Source: Hydractinia symbiolongicarpus
Taxonomy: Eukaryota; Cnidaria; Hydrozoa; Anthoathecata; Hydractiniidae
Direction of reading: 5' to 3'
Assembly: GCF_029227915.1 (NCBI RefSeq)
Contig: NC_079888.1
Location: 14,925,001 to 14,989,000 of the forward strand
Length of the DNA: 64,000 nucleotides
Below, piece by piece: positions 23,969-33,692 of the stretch. The notes beneath the pieces are model-generated. The model worked only from the letters and a program-made list of their open reading frames with translations, was not told the DNA's origin and searched no databases. Positions within the stretch are counted from its first letter, which is position 1, and each line of letters starts with the position of its first letter. The position numbers were made by a program, and so were the translations under genes.

Positions 23969-25308
23969 TTAGTTATCCAAAATCTTGCTTTTTTTGCCGC
24001 GCAAAAACGTGTCCTTACACTCTTTGCAATAGTCCCTCACTTTTTTATCCTTGCAGATGCTTCCACCCCCTCAGGCTTTGCACCGGGATCTTCGCCTGCC
24101 ATGTTCACCGCAGAAACTTCCACCCCCACACTCTTTACACTGATATCTTATCCTACCATGTTCACTGCACACCTGACTTTACCCACAGTCCTTACACGTT
24201 GTTCTTATCCTTTCATGTTTGCAGATTTCACTTCCCTTTCAGTCCTTTCAACGAGATCTCTGCCTTTAATAGGGGCATTTTTTACGTTCACGTGACGCCT
24301 TCCTTTTATCCGGGAAAGCTATGCACATTTTTGTTAGTTGACCATTCCCCTTGATCCTAAAATTGTCCAAACAAAGATAGCGCTTACATTGCGTGCAGCT
24401 CTTAGTCTCATACATATTGATTGGTTTTTGCCCCAGAGGACAAACACGCGTTGTGGTCACTCATATTCCACAGAATAAAGCTGTATTTATTCCAGCTGTT
24501 TGCCCTTCCTACAGTCCTTACAGCAAACCTTATGTCTCTCATGCTCACAAATCTGACCGCCCTTACAGTTTTTACAATAAGCCTTCCTCCTTTCATGCTG
24601 GTATATATCTCTACCGCATCATTCTTTACATTGAGACCTCCGCCTACCATGGGGGCATCTGTTACGTTCCCGTGATTCCTTCTTTTTATCCTGGCAACAT
24701 ATACAAATTATTGCCGTCTTTCCATTTCTCAGCACTCTAAATTCATCTAGGCCCAACACGTTTTTACACTTCGGGCAGCTCCTGGTTCCCTCTAATTGTT
24801 TATCCTTCTTGCATTCCTTACAGCGATACCTTAATTTCTCATGAGGGCAAATCTGACTATCCTTGTATTCTTTACAGCATGCTCTCCTGCTTTCAGTCTG
24901 GCAGATTTCACTACCCTTGCATTTTTTACAGCAAGCTCTCCTCCTTTTATGCTGACAGATTTGACTACTCTTGCATTCTTTACACCGAGATCTCATCCTT
25001 TCATGAGGACAAATCTGACTGCCCTTGCAGTCTTTGCAGATGCATCTCTGCCTTTGATGGGGACAAATCTGACTGCCCCCGCATTCTTTACAATAGGCCC
25101 TCATCCTTTGATGGTGGCATATTTAACACCCTGCACATTCTTTACACTCTGATCTTTGCCTATCATGAGGACATTTGTTACGTTCCCGTTACGCCTTCTT
25201 TTTATGCAGGCATTTGATGCATGTATTTGTAGTTTGAGCATTTCCCAACACCCTAAATGCATCTAGCAAAAGATCCCTATTACATTTTGAACAGCTCTTG
25301 TTTTCCAT
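23969..25308 (-). pseudogene. Cys-rich CKEC tandem-repeat protein
   Basis: Minus-strand array of predicted zinc-binding modules, ATG at 25308, final stop 23971-23969. Each header module has C-x2-C...FRV..G...CIxC, then RERNxCPHxRxRSxCKEC. Headers occur three times: about 25.31, 24.78 and 24.42 kb. Between them run 18-residue units of the form GSQICPHxRxRxxCKECK: seven after the first header, about two after the second and four after the third. In-frame TAA and TGA codons and at least one frameshift near 24.5 kb break it. The final unit ends DYCKECKDTFLRGKKS. Similar repeats occur with HNH nucleases in giant viruses and Polintons, and an HNH gene lies downstream here. Function unknown; nucleic-acid binding is plausible. 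Confidence 0.75.
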
Positions 25309-25353
25309 ATTGACTCATTTTTACCCTTGGAGGACAAACACGAGTTGTGGTCA

Positions 25354-25750
25354 TTAGTATTCCACGCTATGAAACCTGCCATATAAGAGATTCAGCTGAG
25401 CATCCTGCAGAAGGTAAACGTAGCACCTAAAATCCCCAACTCCGTCGGCTTTCTTGGTCATATGCAATGTGATGCAATCACTCAGGCATTGTAGGGGTCT
25501 TCCGGAGCCATGTAGATTATCGTTAGGAAAGGCTCGGAAATCCTTGAAGAGCGCATATCTTTCGTTGAAGAATTGGCCAATTGCTATTGTGGGCACCGAA
25601 AATGTTCACGATCTGTTCGAGATGATCTTTGGGAAGCATGGCATGCGAATAGAGTTCATTGGGTTCTCCCTCAAAGGTGACGCTAATCTTCTCAATTTTC
25701 AGATTATTAAAGACTTCATTAACGCCAGAGATTGGGAAATGTATGTTCTA
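25354..25750 (-). pseudogene. Capsid-like C-terminal fragment (Polinton)
   Basis: Two minus-strand frames join across a frameshift near 25590. The upstream part has FEGEPNELYSHAMLPKDHLE; the downstream part has TIAIGQFFNERYALFKDFRA, then NNLHGSGRPL in the variant NDNLHGSGRPLQ, and ends DAQLNLLYGRFHSVEY. This reads like the C-terminal portion of the large structural protein found on the minus arm of cnidarian Polintons. I recognise the ending, but the assignment to the capsid is tentative. The N-terminal two thirds are missing. Confidence 0.45.
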
Positions 25751-26002
25751 GCGCAGTCGCGTACGCGCACGCAGTGACGTCACAACAAATCCAGTACCAT
25801 CCAATACCATGTAGTGCTCAGCCATGGAATTCAAGGGGTTATTCTGTATAATACAGTACATAGTAAGGGTATATCCCTAGTAAGTGATGACGTTATATAA
25901 TGCAGCAAATGAGTCTAAAATTCTAGCGCAGGGGGAATTAAATCAATGCATGTGCAGTAGCTGCTCAGCAATCTTCGGGCTTTGTTACATATATACATAT
26001 AA

Positions 26003-26197
26003 ATGAGTCAGTTCAAGAGGCAATACACGTGCAACGAGGCTGTTGAGAGTATGCCCTGGGTGCTCATGGATGCCCCTAATGGGTTCAAGACGCAAGACAT
26101 GTGCGGCAAGGCCGTTGAAAAATATCCCTACCTATTTAAGTGTCCCAAAAAGGTTCAGGACGCGAGAAATGTACCTCAACATATGTCCAATATGTAG
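26003..26197 (+). pseudogene. Fragment of KTQxMCxKAVxxxP repeat protein
   Basis: A short plus frame whose units read CNEAVESMPWVLMDAPNGFK and TQDMCGKAVEKYPYLFKCPK. I know this about 35-residue repeat from Polinton-associated and other cnidarian proteins, where many units follow one another. Only two units remain here, and a frame change extends a third in another frame to about 26234. Function unknown. Confidence 0.5.
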
Positions 26198-26448
26198 CTT
26201 CGGACCCTATCGGAATGATATATACTGGTGCTAAACGTTATCTTACAACCTTGTTGCAAGATACTAGTATAACAAATGTGCATCAGCTGTCATTCAAAAT
26301 TTGATATCTTCGGAACTGCAGCATTGATGACCTTTATGGCCGGTATCGGCATCTCCATACCCCTCATGGCCCTGACATTAGTACAACAATCGGAGAGGGA
26401 GAAGGAGAATGAGCGGAAGATTTAAGCCCTAGATGATCGTCTTGAAGA

Positions 26449-26955
26449 TTATGGAGTAAGTGGAACACTGTAAAAATTGCTGATCAAACTGTACTCGTAG
26501 TCACTAATCACACCGTTTTCCATTGGCTTTGAGATGAGATCAATGATGGAGTTCAGTTTAGATTCGGCCAATAGCCTGATCCCCTCATGCTTTTTACTCT
26601 TAACCCCAAGACTTTTCAAAGCATTCCGGAGACCGGTTTGGCCTATTCCAGCTGCAATCGTGAGTCCCCTCATGGTAACGGCTAGGGGAACCGCCATACC
26701 CGATGCTATAGCCCCAATACCAAGTCCCGACGTAATCACGCCTATACCAAGCAGACCGTGGTCGCAGAAGCGTACCCACGCATTATGCATTTTAAACTTC
26801 TTGGCAAACCTGTTCCGCTTTTTGATTTCATTTCGTAGATATTGCTCTATTTCCTCTATCTTTTTAAGCCTAAAGACTTGTCATTCATCCTGCATATCGG
26901 CGCTTTGCGCAGGTGCACTCGGAAAACTGGGATACAGTTTGCTGATATCGCTCAT
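26449..26955 (-). pseudogene. Polinton hydrophobic virion-like protein
   Basis: From ATG 26955 the protein begins MSDISKLYPSFPSAPAQS. After one in-frame TGA (near 26885) it continues with a basic segment (RLKKIEEIEQYLRNEIKKR) and two long hydrophobic stretches (LLGIGVITSGLGIGAIASG and VPLAVTMRGLTIAAGIG). The C-terminal helical region includes AKLNSIIDLIS in the form ESKLNSIIDLISK. I recognise this layout from cnidarian Polintons. It is complete except for the nonsense codon. Confidence 0.7.
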
Positions 26956-26961
26956 TTTTAT

Positions 26962-27003
26962 TCTATGAGAATGCACATGCATTCTATGAGAATGCACATG
27001 GTT
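26962..27003. repeat. 21-bp tandem duplication
   Basis: ATTCTATGAGAATGCACATG occurs twice in succession (26962 and 26983) just upstream of the hydrophobic Polinton gene. It may mark the edge of the element. Confidence 0.75.
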
Positions 27004-27042
27004 AGGCCGGTGAATGAAACATTCTTTTGATGGTGATATTCG

Positions 27043-27347
27043 TCTGTTAACATTTTTCCAACGTTTAACAAAAGTTTTTGGTTTTGGCGGATGTTGTCAA
27101 TGAATGTGGCTGGTGTCTTGCATGAGGCAGGGGATGCTTACTCAAGGACCCGCACCAGATCCCAAGCTAGAGTGAATTTCACCAATCCTCATGTTTCCAC
27201 ACTCATAGGTGTTTGTTTCAGTACAGCCGCAATGCATTAGCTTTTCCATCATCCCTGTAAAGGGGAGAATACAGAGGTTTTCCAATTGCTTCTTATTCTT
27301 TGGAGAAAAACCTCCTTTTTTTCATTAACATCTCTGTCTTAAAACCC
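27043..27347. repeat. Dispersed repeat family A, copy 1 (about 300 bp)
   Basis: Matches 39428-39722 in the same orientation with perhaps 80 percent identity, including TGTCAATGAATGTGGCT and CAATCCTCATGTTTCCACA. Copy 1 directly precedes the Harbinger-like fragment, so it may be that element's 5' non-coding end. Confidence 0.85.
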
Positions 27348-27498
27348 CAGGTATATCTGCATTGCGATGTAGTTGCTCCTATTCTCTGAAGATAATAACA
27401 GTAATGTTAATGTATCAGCACGCTCAAAGAGGAAAACCAATTCCTAAAAAAGAATGTGGATGTGAAGACTTTTTAAAGAACGTAAATCCAAAGGAGAA

Positions 27499-27845
27499 TT
27501 GAAGAACTTCTGTCTTGGGTTTCACCATTAGCATTTAAGAGTTTTGGAACTCGAGACGCAGCAACACTCAGTGAATGACTTTGTATTACATAAAGGTATG
27601 TAGCTACTGGTGATGCACAAGGAACAATTGCTAGTTGTTATCCAGTAAGTCCGTCAGTTGTAAGTCGAATAATCCGAGAGACGTGTTTTGTAATTTGGAA
27701 CATTCATCAAGACAAAGGTTCTGTTGCTGTTCCCTCAACAGTTAAGGAATGGATAAGGATTTCTCATAAAGTTGGATAAAAATGGAATTTTCCCATTGCC
27801 TTGGTGCTATAGATGGTAAGCATGTGGTTATGCATGAATATCAAA
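27499..27845 (+). pseudogene. PIF/Harbinger transposase fragment
   Basis: Plus-strand fragments read LCITLRYVATGDAQGTIASC, then YPVSPSVVSRIIRETCFVIW and TVKEWIRISHKVG. In the next frame HCLGAIDGKHVVMH holds the first catalytic Asp of the DDE_Tnp_4 domain. Downstream catalytic residues are missing; the sequence passes into unrelated DNA after 27845. A stop follows KVG. It is a decayed remnant of a cut-and-paste transposase. Confidence 0.75.
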
Positions 27846-28085
27846 AAACATGAGTCCGTGAATCATAATACAAAAAGAATGGGAACTGGATTGAGATCAC
27901 TTTTAAAAGAGTTTAAGTGTGAGATTATTACATGGTCTATGTATCATGTATGATTTCACTGTGACCCGTGTCTAATCAAGTTTTCACAGAGTGGAAAGAT
28001 TTTATTTATTATTTTGGGCAGAAAACTTTCTGATGGAAAAAGTTTTGGAGGCAGAGGAGGAGGTGTGACGTTATTCAGAATTTTT

Positions 28086-28700
28086 ACGGTAAATCAATCC
28101 GCGATAATAAGGGAGATGCAAAAGCGATGTCAGAGGCTGTTTGGGCAATTCTAGAGCATTATTTAAGTTGCTCTGATGATCCACGACAATTAAAGATGCC
28201 CAGTCGGGTCCACATCTTGCAGCTATAACCGTGATTTGTGCTTAGGCATTAATGCTCATAAACCGTTGAAAAATCCACTGAGACCTGCTGTTCGCGAAGC
28301 TTTGATTCCACTGTTTACGCGTTTAACCAATCAGGAGTTTTTAGAAGGTGTAAAACAATGCTATACACAGAATCCAAACGAATCCCTCCACCACTTAATT
28401 TGGGCAATTGTGCCTAAGGAGCAAAACAACTGTACTGAAGAAATATCGCTTGGAATCAGTCTTTGTGTATGCGTCCTTCAATAATGGTATAAATTACACC
28501 CTAACAAGTTTATTCAAAAAATGTTCCCTGCACTACACTGAAACCATGTCAAATAAGTGGAAAGCAATTGATAATGAGCGCATGAAGAATGTTGAGTATA
28601 AGAACCAAGAAACTGCAAAACTACGTCGGAAGGAAAAGAAACGGCCGCGTTGTAAGAAGCAGGATGTAAGAAGCATACTCAATACAAGTTAGGGGCTTTC
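28086..28700 (+). pseudogene. C-terminal part of an animal DNA transposase (family not assigned)
   Basis: Begins with SIRDNKGDAKAMSEAVWAIL, then after a frameshift CPVGSTSCSYNRDL, HKPLKNPLRPAVREALIPLF, and QCYTQNPNESLHHLIWAIVP, ending in a basic tail (MKNVEYKNQETAKLRRKEKK). The TQNPNESLHHLIW block is shared by a transposase group common in cnidarians and fishes. At least two frameshifts. Directly downstream, at 28798, lies a copy of the R1 structured repeat. Confidence 0.65.
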
Positions 28701-28797
28701 AGTCAAACTGTTCAACAAGAGAGTGTGGCTCGAAACGAAAAAAGAAATAATTGCGTTTATGTATTTTATTTTTTTCATATTTTTCCTCGTTTGACAA

Positions 28798-28926
28798 TGG
28801 AAAAAGTAAGAATTGTGTTCCTTTATATGAGCATATTCTTCAGAGGAGCAAAACCTCTAGAATTTAAATTTTAAGACTTAACTGGTCGAGTTTATCATTG
28901 TGCGTGCACTTTGTAATTTTCATTCT
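28798..28926 (+). repeat. R1 structured repeat, copy 1
   Basis: About 129 bases shared with 32433-32561 (over 90 percent) and more distantly with 47529-47650. It contains a hairpin AGAGG-AGCAAAA-CCTCT and a palindrome GTGCGTGCAC near its 3' end. See the findings for the conserved pairing. Confidence 0.88.
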
Positions 28927-29761
28927 CATTTTTATATATTTTTTTTATATTTCATGCTGTTATTAGTGAAAGTTCTAAAGATCCGCAGAATTCTGTCATT
29001 GAAACTTCGTATGCGTTCTAAAAGAAAAATAGAAATTCTTTTATATAAAACAATTATACTTCAATTTCATAGTTTAGCTTTATTTTACTAACCTCTCTAA
29101 ATTCGCCTACTATATCTCCTGTACAGAAGGATCGAAGATAGGATAGCATCGAGAGTGGAAGTAATCGAATTATTTTTTTTACCAAGAGGTTTCTAGCCCA
29201 ATAGCAATAAAAAGAAAATCGAATTTTTCTTGATGTTTTCGATGTTTTCTTTCTAATATTTACGGCATCTTTTAGTGTAGAAATGAGCAGGCTGCCATCG
29301 TATCTAGATAAAATAAAAATTGAATTATTTGAAAGAATGTAAACAAGGTGAAAGCTTGTTTATTGAACAAATCAAAACTGCTTACCCTACATCTCTCATG
29401 TTTTTTCTAACTTGTTCTTCCAACGACAAAAGATTGTCTGGGTTTCCTTTGCTGTTTTTTCTGCAGTGTTTTATTTGCTTTTGACATTTTTATATTCTTA
29501 TTGTCACAAATATTTTCACAAAACAAAAATGAAAGTTGAATAGAAACGTTTTCTCGATTATTCTGTTTTTGAACATTTATATTCATATTATGCCCTCAAA
29601 CCCCCTGACGTGACAAAAATATTATCATATTAGAAACAAATGCTTTGAGAATTATTAATTTTGTTTTATTATGACAGGAGGCATTCGTATGCACAAAAAA
29701 TGTTGAATAAGAGTTCTGCAAGTTCACTTTAAATCACTAATGAATAATTAAATATTCTCCT

Positions 29762-30061
29762 TATTTAATTCTTTTTTATATTAATATATTTTTGACATTA
29801 CATTTTTCTATTTATGTTTGATCTGTGACCAGTCCGTTTATGTTGTTAGCTCTGTCTTGTGTCGTATTGTTTGTGATAGAAGGATTGCTTTTTCTCTTTA
29901 CGATTTTCTTAAAGAATAGTTTTGATCCAAGTTGGACAGTACTCATGCTTTTAAGAAGCAAGAAAGTGTATTCAGCACCTTCTTCTGGGAGCCTAATCCA
30001 AGTTTTGACAACCACCGTCCCTGGAGACAAGATACTTCAGTGCAGCTTGCGTTACTGTAAA
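29762..30061 (+). repeat. R2 repeat, copy 1 (about 300 bp)
   Basis: Direct repeat of 32988-33288, about 90 percent identical. On the minus strand both copies encode a similar segment starting GTVVVKT and containing RLPEEGAEYTFLLL, so it may hold a decayed exon. R1 followed by R2 occurs in the same order in both places. Confidence 0.88.
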
Positions 30062-31440
30062 CCTTTTTCATTTTCAATTTCTTGCAAACAATCACAGGTC
30101 GAAATAAAAAAGTTATCCCTGAATAATTTTTTTGTAAAATTTTTAGTTGCCTACTCTTCTTAAAAGGGATCTGTTTGAAAAATTCATTAGATGACGTCAT
30201 GAAACTTTCGTTTTCGGCTTCACGAGTGTTTGATCTCTATTCGCGTGTCTCATTTTAATTGTCAGCGAATTTGGATGCAAAAGTGATTGAAAGAGAAAGG
30301 AAAAAAAAAAGGTTTTATTTTTATGATCTCACCCTCTGTCAGAAAGAATGGAAATTCTAGAATCCATCATGCTTCCCTTCTCTTTGGATTTAAGGCTCAA
30401 CCCGGACATGCCCTATCTGGTTTAAACAGACGTGCCTTACAGTCCATCTCGTTGGTAAAAGAGAAAAATTCCTCTATTCAACAACTGTAAAACGTGTCAG
30501 ACTTAATGCAGAGGCAACATTTACAAACTTCGCTAGGCAATGTTAAATTAAAGTTAACAACATTACGCCGGGGAGAACGGAACAGTAAAAAGCGATAGAA
30601 GATCCGCAATGCAAACCGTGCATTTGGTAAGAATCCTTAACAGGCTGGTAATGATCTGCTGGATCCCAAATGCTCTATTAGGCTTAATGTTCCTAAAGAA
30701 TCCCTAGATCCCCACAAAGCTTCAGTGTTAATTGATCCCTTATACGAGATACCGCTTTCGACCCTTCCTGGTTTGCCTAACAGTCGGGGCGGTGAGTTGG
30801 GAAATTTAGGAGAACTTCTGATATTCACACAGCACAATCGTATATATAAAAGCATTTAAAAAACATTGACTGGCCTTCTTGAATTGTCTTGCTTGTCCTA
30901 TTTTTAGAAATGACGTCACAGCATAAAAAAGCTAACAGCCACAACTATAAAACCCCACAGAAAACATATTGCCGTGAGCATTTTTTGTCGAAATGTAAAA
31001 CAAAATGGGACTCAATAACGCTGAAGTTACTTTCGGCTCCGTAATTATGATATTAATGCGCATAAATCTTGTCACCAAACCTCTGTATGAGAAAATATCA
31101 AATATTTGACAGGAAATACACTAACTAATTTATTATCTAACATATACTTAAAAACCAAGAATATTAATGTTAATCTGAAAATAAAGTTTCTTCATCTTCT
31201 GTGTCATCCTCACTTTCGTCATCAGAACTATCGACTTCAACATCATCTTCGAGAATTATCTCGTCGTTGTCTGATCCTTGATCAACACAGTTACATGAGC
31301 ATAAATCTATGCAAGGCAAACACAAGTTTCTTTGGCGCAAGATGATGACTTACGGCAAGAGCAAGAAACCATTTCCAATAGAGTATCTGGTGCAGGTCGT
31401 CTTAATAGCCAAATGATCTCTAGTTTCTCACCGTTGACAT
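30062..31440. other. Gene-poor stretch
   Basis: No gene supported. It mixes moderately GC-rich, non-repetitive DNA (30.3-30.9 kb) with AT-rich DNA. Sequence near 31.2-31.3 kb (rich in TCATCTTCNTC) would read as an acidic stretch on the minus strand but has no clear exon limits. Confidence 0.4.
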
Positions 31441-31455
31441 TCCATCCATGTCCAT

Positions 31456-31884
31456 TTGAGCGAAGAATTGTCAAGTGTCAACTCGTACTTCTGTCACTAC
31501 TGCAATAGTCACCAAACTGCAACAGTTGAAAAAGAGGTCGCAGAGTGCAGTTCAATTTTGGTTCTGCAATTAAAGCGCTTTGCCTATAACAAAATTTTTG
31601 TGTCCAAGGTTTGTTTTCCTGCCGCATCTTACCTGGGCACCGTTTCTATACCTATCACCGTAGACAGTGAAGTCTCTTGTCGCAAGCACTTCAACTTAAG
31701 GGTTGTAATTAATCACGCTGGAAATTTGAAAAATGGCCATACACTACTGTTGCTTATAACCAAGTGCATGGTAAGTGGTTTCGATGCAACGACAGAGCAG
31801 TGGTCCCTTGCAAACAAAGCTTGCTTAATGGTGTACAACCTTACATCCTTTTCCTTGAAGAGCTTAGGTAAATTGCAGTCAGCA
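31456..31884 (+). pseudogene. Ubiquitin-specific protease C-terminal half, copy A
   Basis: Encodes the finger and His-box half of a USP deubiquitinase: YFCHYCNSHQTATVEKEV (zinc-binding C-x2-C with the typical QTA-K motif), LVLQLKRFAYN, then NLRVVINHAGNLKNGH containing the catalytic His. A single-base loss right after the His codon shifts the frame. In the shifted frame the ending VHGKWFRCNDRAVV and QPYILFLEELR follows, with the stop at about 31882. The Cys-box half is missing. It is closely related to the 46.1-47.1 kb copy and is followed by the same 3' cassette, so both derive from one mobile source. Confidence 0.85.
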
Positions 31885-31899
31885 CCACAACTTCCGGCT

Positions 31900-32210
31900 T
31901 ATGTGAGCAAGGGGGTTTGACTATTCTTATTTTTTTTATTTATTTTTATTTTTTTTATTTTTTTGTAGTCTTGTCTTTGGAGAGTGACGACTCCACCTAT
32001 TACCCCAGTCAAAATAAAAGCGAAAAACAAAAGAATTACGCCAGCGAGGAGGGTTTGACTGTACCAGGTCCTATCTTTGAAGAGTGACGACTCCACTTAT
32101 TACCCCAGTCAAAAAGGAAAAAACAAAAAAAAAAAACATTATGTCAGCAAGGGGGTTTGACTGCACTGATCTCTTCTTTGGAGAGTGACGACTTCACTTC
32201 TTACCCCAGA
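31900..32210 (+). repeat. Tandem 100-bp structured units downstream of USP copy A
   Basis: Three units with a period of 100-101 bases. Each has GGGGGTTTGACTG, an inner hairpin TGGAG-AGTGACGA-CTCCA (31978-31995, 32078-32095, 32179-32196) and TTACCCCAGTCAAA. The flanking TTTGACTG and CAGTCAAA can pair, so each unit could form a closed stem-loop. Variable A- or T-rich linkers separate units. The same unit occurs twice after the USP copy at 47 kb. Confidence 0.85.
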
Positions 32211-32260
32211 CACACAAGATTGTACAGAGTAGAACAGATGAAAAGTTATGGATAAAAGAA

Positions 32261-32320
32261 ATGTCTAGTTCCTGCTGAAGACTGTTCGCAGACCTCTTTT
32301 GAGGTGACTCAGCTAGACAT
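32261..32320 (+). ncRNA. 60-nt predicted structured element, copy A
   Basis: Begins ATGTCTAG and ends CTAGACAT, giving a 7-8 bp closing stem. Inside, GCTGA pairs with TCAGC, and two small hairpins follow: CTG-TTCG-CAG and CCTC-TTTT-GAGG. The copy at 47354-47412 keeps the closing stem and changes the first hairpin to CCG-TCCG-CGG, a compensatory pair. Likely part of a retroelement 3' untranslated structure; I know no matching named RNA. Confidence 0.5.
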
Positions 32321-32432
32321 TTTGGGCACCTTGGTTCAGGAATATGAGTCGAAACCCTTGTACCCTTTACAGAAGTCCTGTCCTACTCTCTCTGTCTGTT
32401 TGTTTGTTCAATTTTTGTGCCAATTATCTTCT

Positions 32433-32561
32433 TGGAAAAAGGAAGAATTGTGTTCCTTTAAATAAGCATATTCTTTAGAGGAGCAAAACCTCTAGAATTT
32501 AAATTTTAAGACTTAACTGGTCGAGTTTATCATTGTGCGTGCACTTTGTAATTTTCATTCT
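32433..32561 (+). repeat. R1 structured repeat, copy 2
   Basis: Near-identical to 28798-28926. It includes the extended hairpin TAGAGG-AGCAAAA-CCTCTA and the palindrome GTGCGTGCAC. It follows the structured 60-nt element by about 110 bases, as in the 47-kb copy. Confidence 0.88.
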
Positions 32562-32987
32562 TCATTTACGGTATATTTTAAAAACGATTAAAGTTGAGAA
32601 AAATGATACACGCGATTTAAATTCAGACTATGGTGAATATGTGGACATATTTTTTTTCTGTAAACTTGTAAACTTTTGAGACAAATCCCTTCACAGTTGG
32701 CCACACCCACTTTTTAAGACTTTCGACTATACTTTTTTAATAATAATATTGTAGAACAAACTTTTATATTAACAAGTACATGTATGCTTTTATAATGTTT
32801 TTTTAAAGGAAAGTTGAAAAAAATGCTTTATACAGAAGAGGTGTAATTTACAATACCGCTACCTTAACAACCCTGCCGTCCTTAGTCAAAATATCGACAG
32901 GGTGGTCCTGTCGTGACAACCTCCTGTGTAAGGCTGAATGTTGGGGCCCTGTAACACATGTGGAAAGCCAGAGTCACACAGGAAGGT
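32562..32987. other. Non-coding spacer between R1 and R2, copy 2
   Basis: Holds AT-rich DNA and a moderately GC-rich segment (32.87-32.98 kb). No coding signal and no match to the corresponding spacer after the first R1 (28.93-29.76 kb) was noticed. Confidence 0.4.
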
Positions 32988-33288
32988 TTTATTTAATTCT
33001 TTTTTATATTAATATATTTTTGACACACATTTTTTCTATATCTGTTCAAACTGTAACCAGTCCGTTTATGCTGTTAGCTCTGTCTTTTGTCGTATTGTTT
33101 GTGATAGAAGGATTGTTTTTCTCTTCACGATTTTCTTAAAAAATAGCTTTAGTTCCAAGTTGGACAGTACTCATGCTTGTAAGAAGCAAGAAAGTGTATT
33201 CAGCACCTTCTTCTGGGAGCCGAATCCTAGTTTTTACAACCACCGTCCCTGTAGACAAGATACTTCAGTGCAGCTTGCTGTATTGTAA
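32988..33288 (+). repeat. R2 repeat, copy 2 (about 300 bp)
   Basis: Second copy of 29762-30061. The two copies share the long block from TTTATTTAATTC through AGACAAGATACTTCAGTGCAG, with scattered substitutions and short indels. Confidence 0.88.
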
Positions 33289-33692
33289 AGTTTTCTTAAC
33301 TCATGAAACTTCTTTGCAATCTCCGTTGTCCCCTTGTTTCAACCCTAAACCTTGCATTAACATGGCCGTAAGCAAGCTTTGAAGCCAAAGAAAGTTTGTT
33401 AAAGGGAAAGTTCGGTCAAAAAAAAGTTTTTTATTTTATAAAACTTTACTTCATTAAACTTGGAGTTTCGAAAATGTCCCCAATGTTTACACAAAGTTTT
33501 TTAAAAAGCGCGTCTGAAAAAAAGCTGGGTTCTAACTCTAGTGTGACGTTTCATAGTTCAAGACATTGCATCGTATGAAAGAGTCACAACACAGGCTACA
33601 CGATTTGCTAGAACAATCTACTTTTGTCTAGCTATATTTTCAAATCTGTAACAACTTACTTCTTTGAAAATACAGTGTTAGTTTTGTAAGCA

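Larger units (their letters stand above)
14880..26960. mobile_element. Polinton/Maverick-type element, decayed
   Basis: About 12 kb carrying the Polinton core: protein-primed type B DNA polymerase, FtsK/HerA packaging ATPase, capsid-like fragment and several small membrane proteins. Genes form a plus arm (14.9-21.8 kb) and a mostly minus arm (22.3-27.0 kb). I found no retroviral-type integrase, no adenain-type protease, and no terminal inverted repeats, so both termini may be lost. GC content is visibly higher than in the surrounding DNA. Many frames carry stops or frameshifts, so this is a fossil. Confidence 0.88.

Noticed and set aside
23969-25308. In-frame TGA codons fall at four conserved Cys positions of the CKEC array, suggesting TGA read as Cys or selenocysteine
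   Set aside because: A one-base nonsense change from a Cys codon can only give TGA, and the protein is Cys-rich. TAA stops at other positions and a frameshift in the same region show ordinary decay.
28798-28926. R1 as a spliced-leader or U-type snRNA gene
   Set aside because: No convincing Sm site, no donor at the expected place and no snRNA promoter element; R1 tracks with transposon 3' ends.
29762-33288. The two R2 copies as LTRs of a retrotransposon
   Set aside because: No TG...CA ends, no primer binding site or polypurine tract was seen, and R1 is duplicated in the same order, so segment duplication explains it better.
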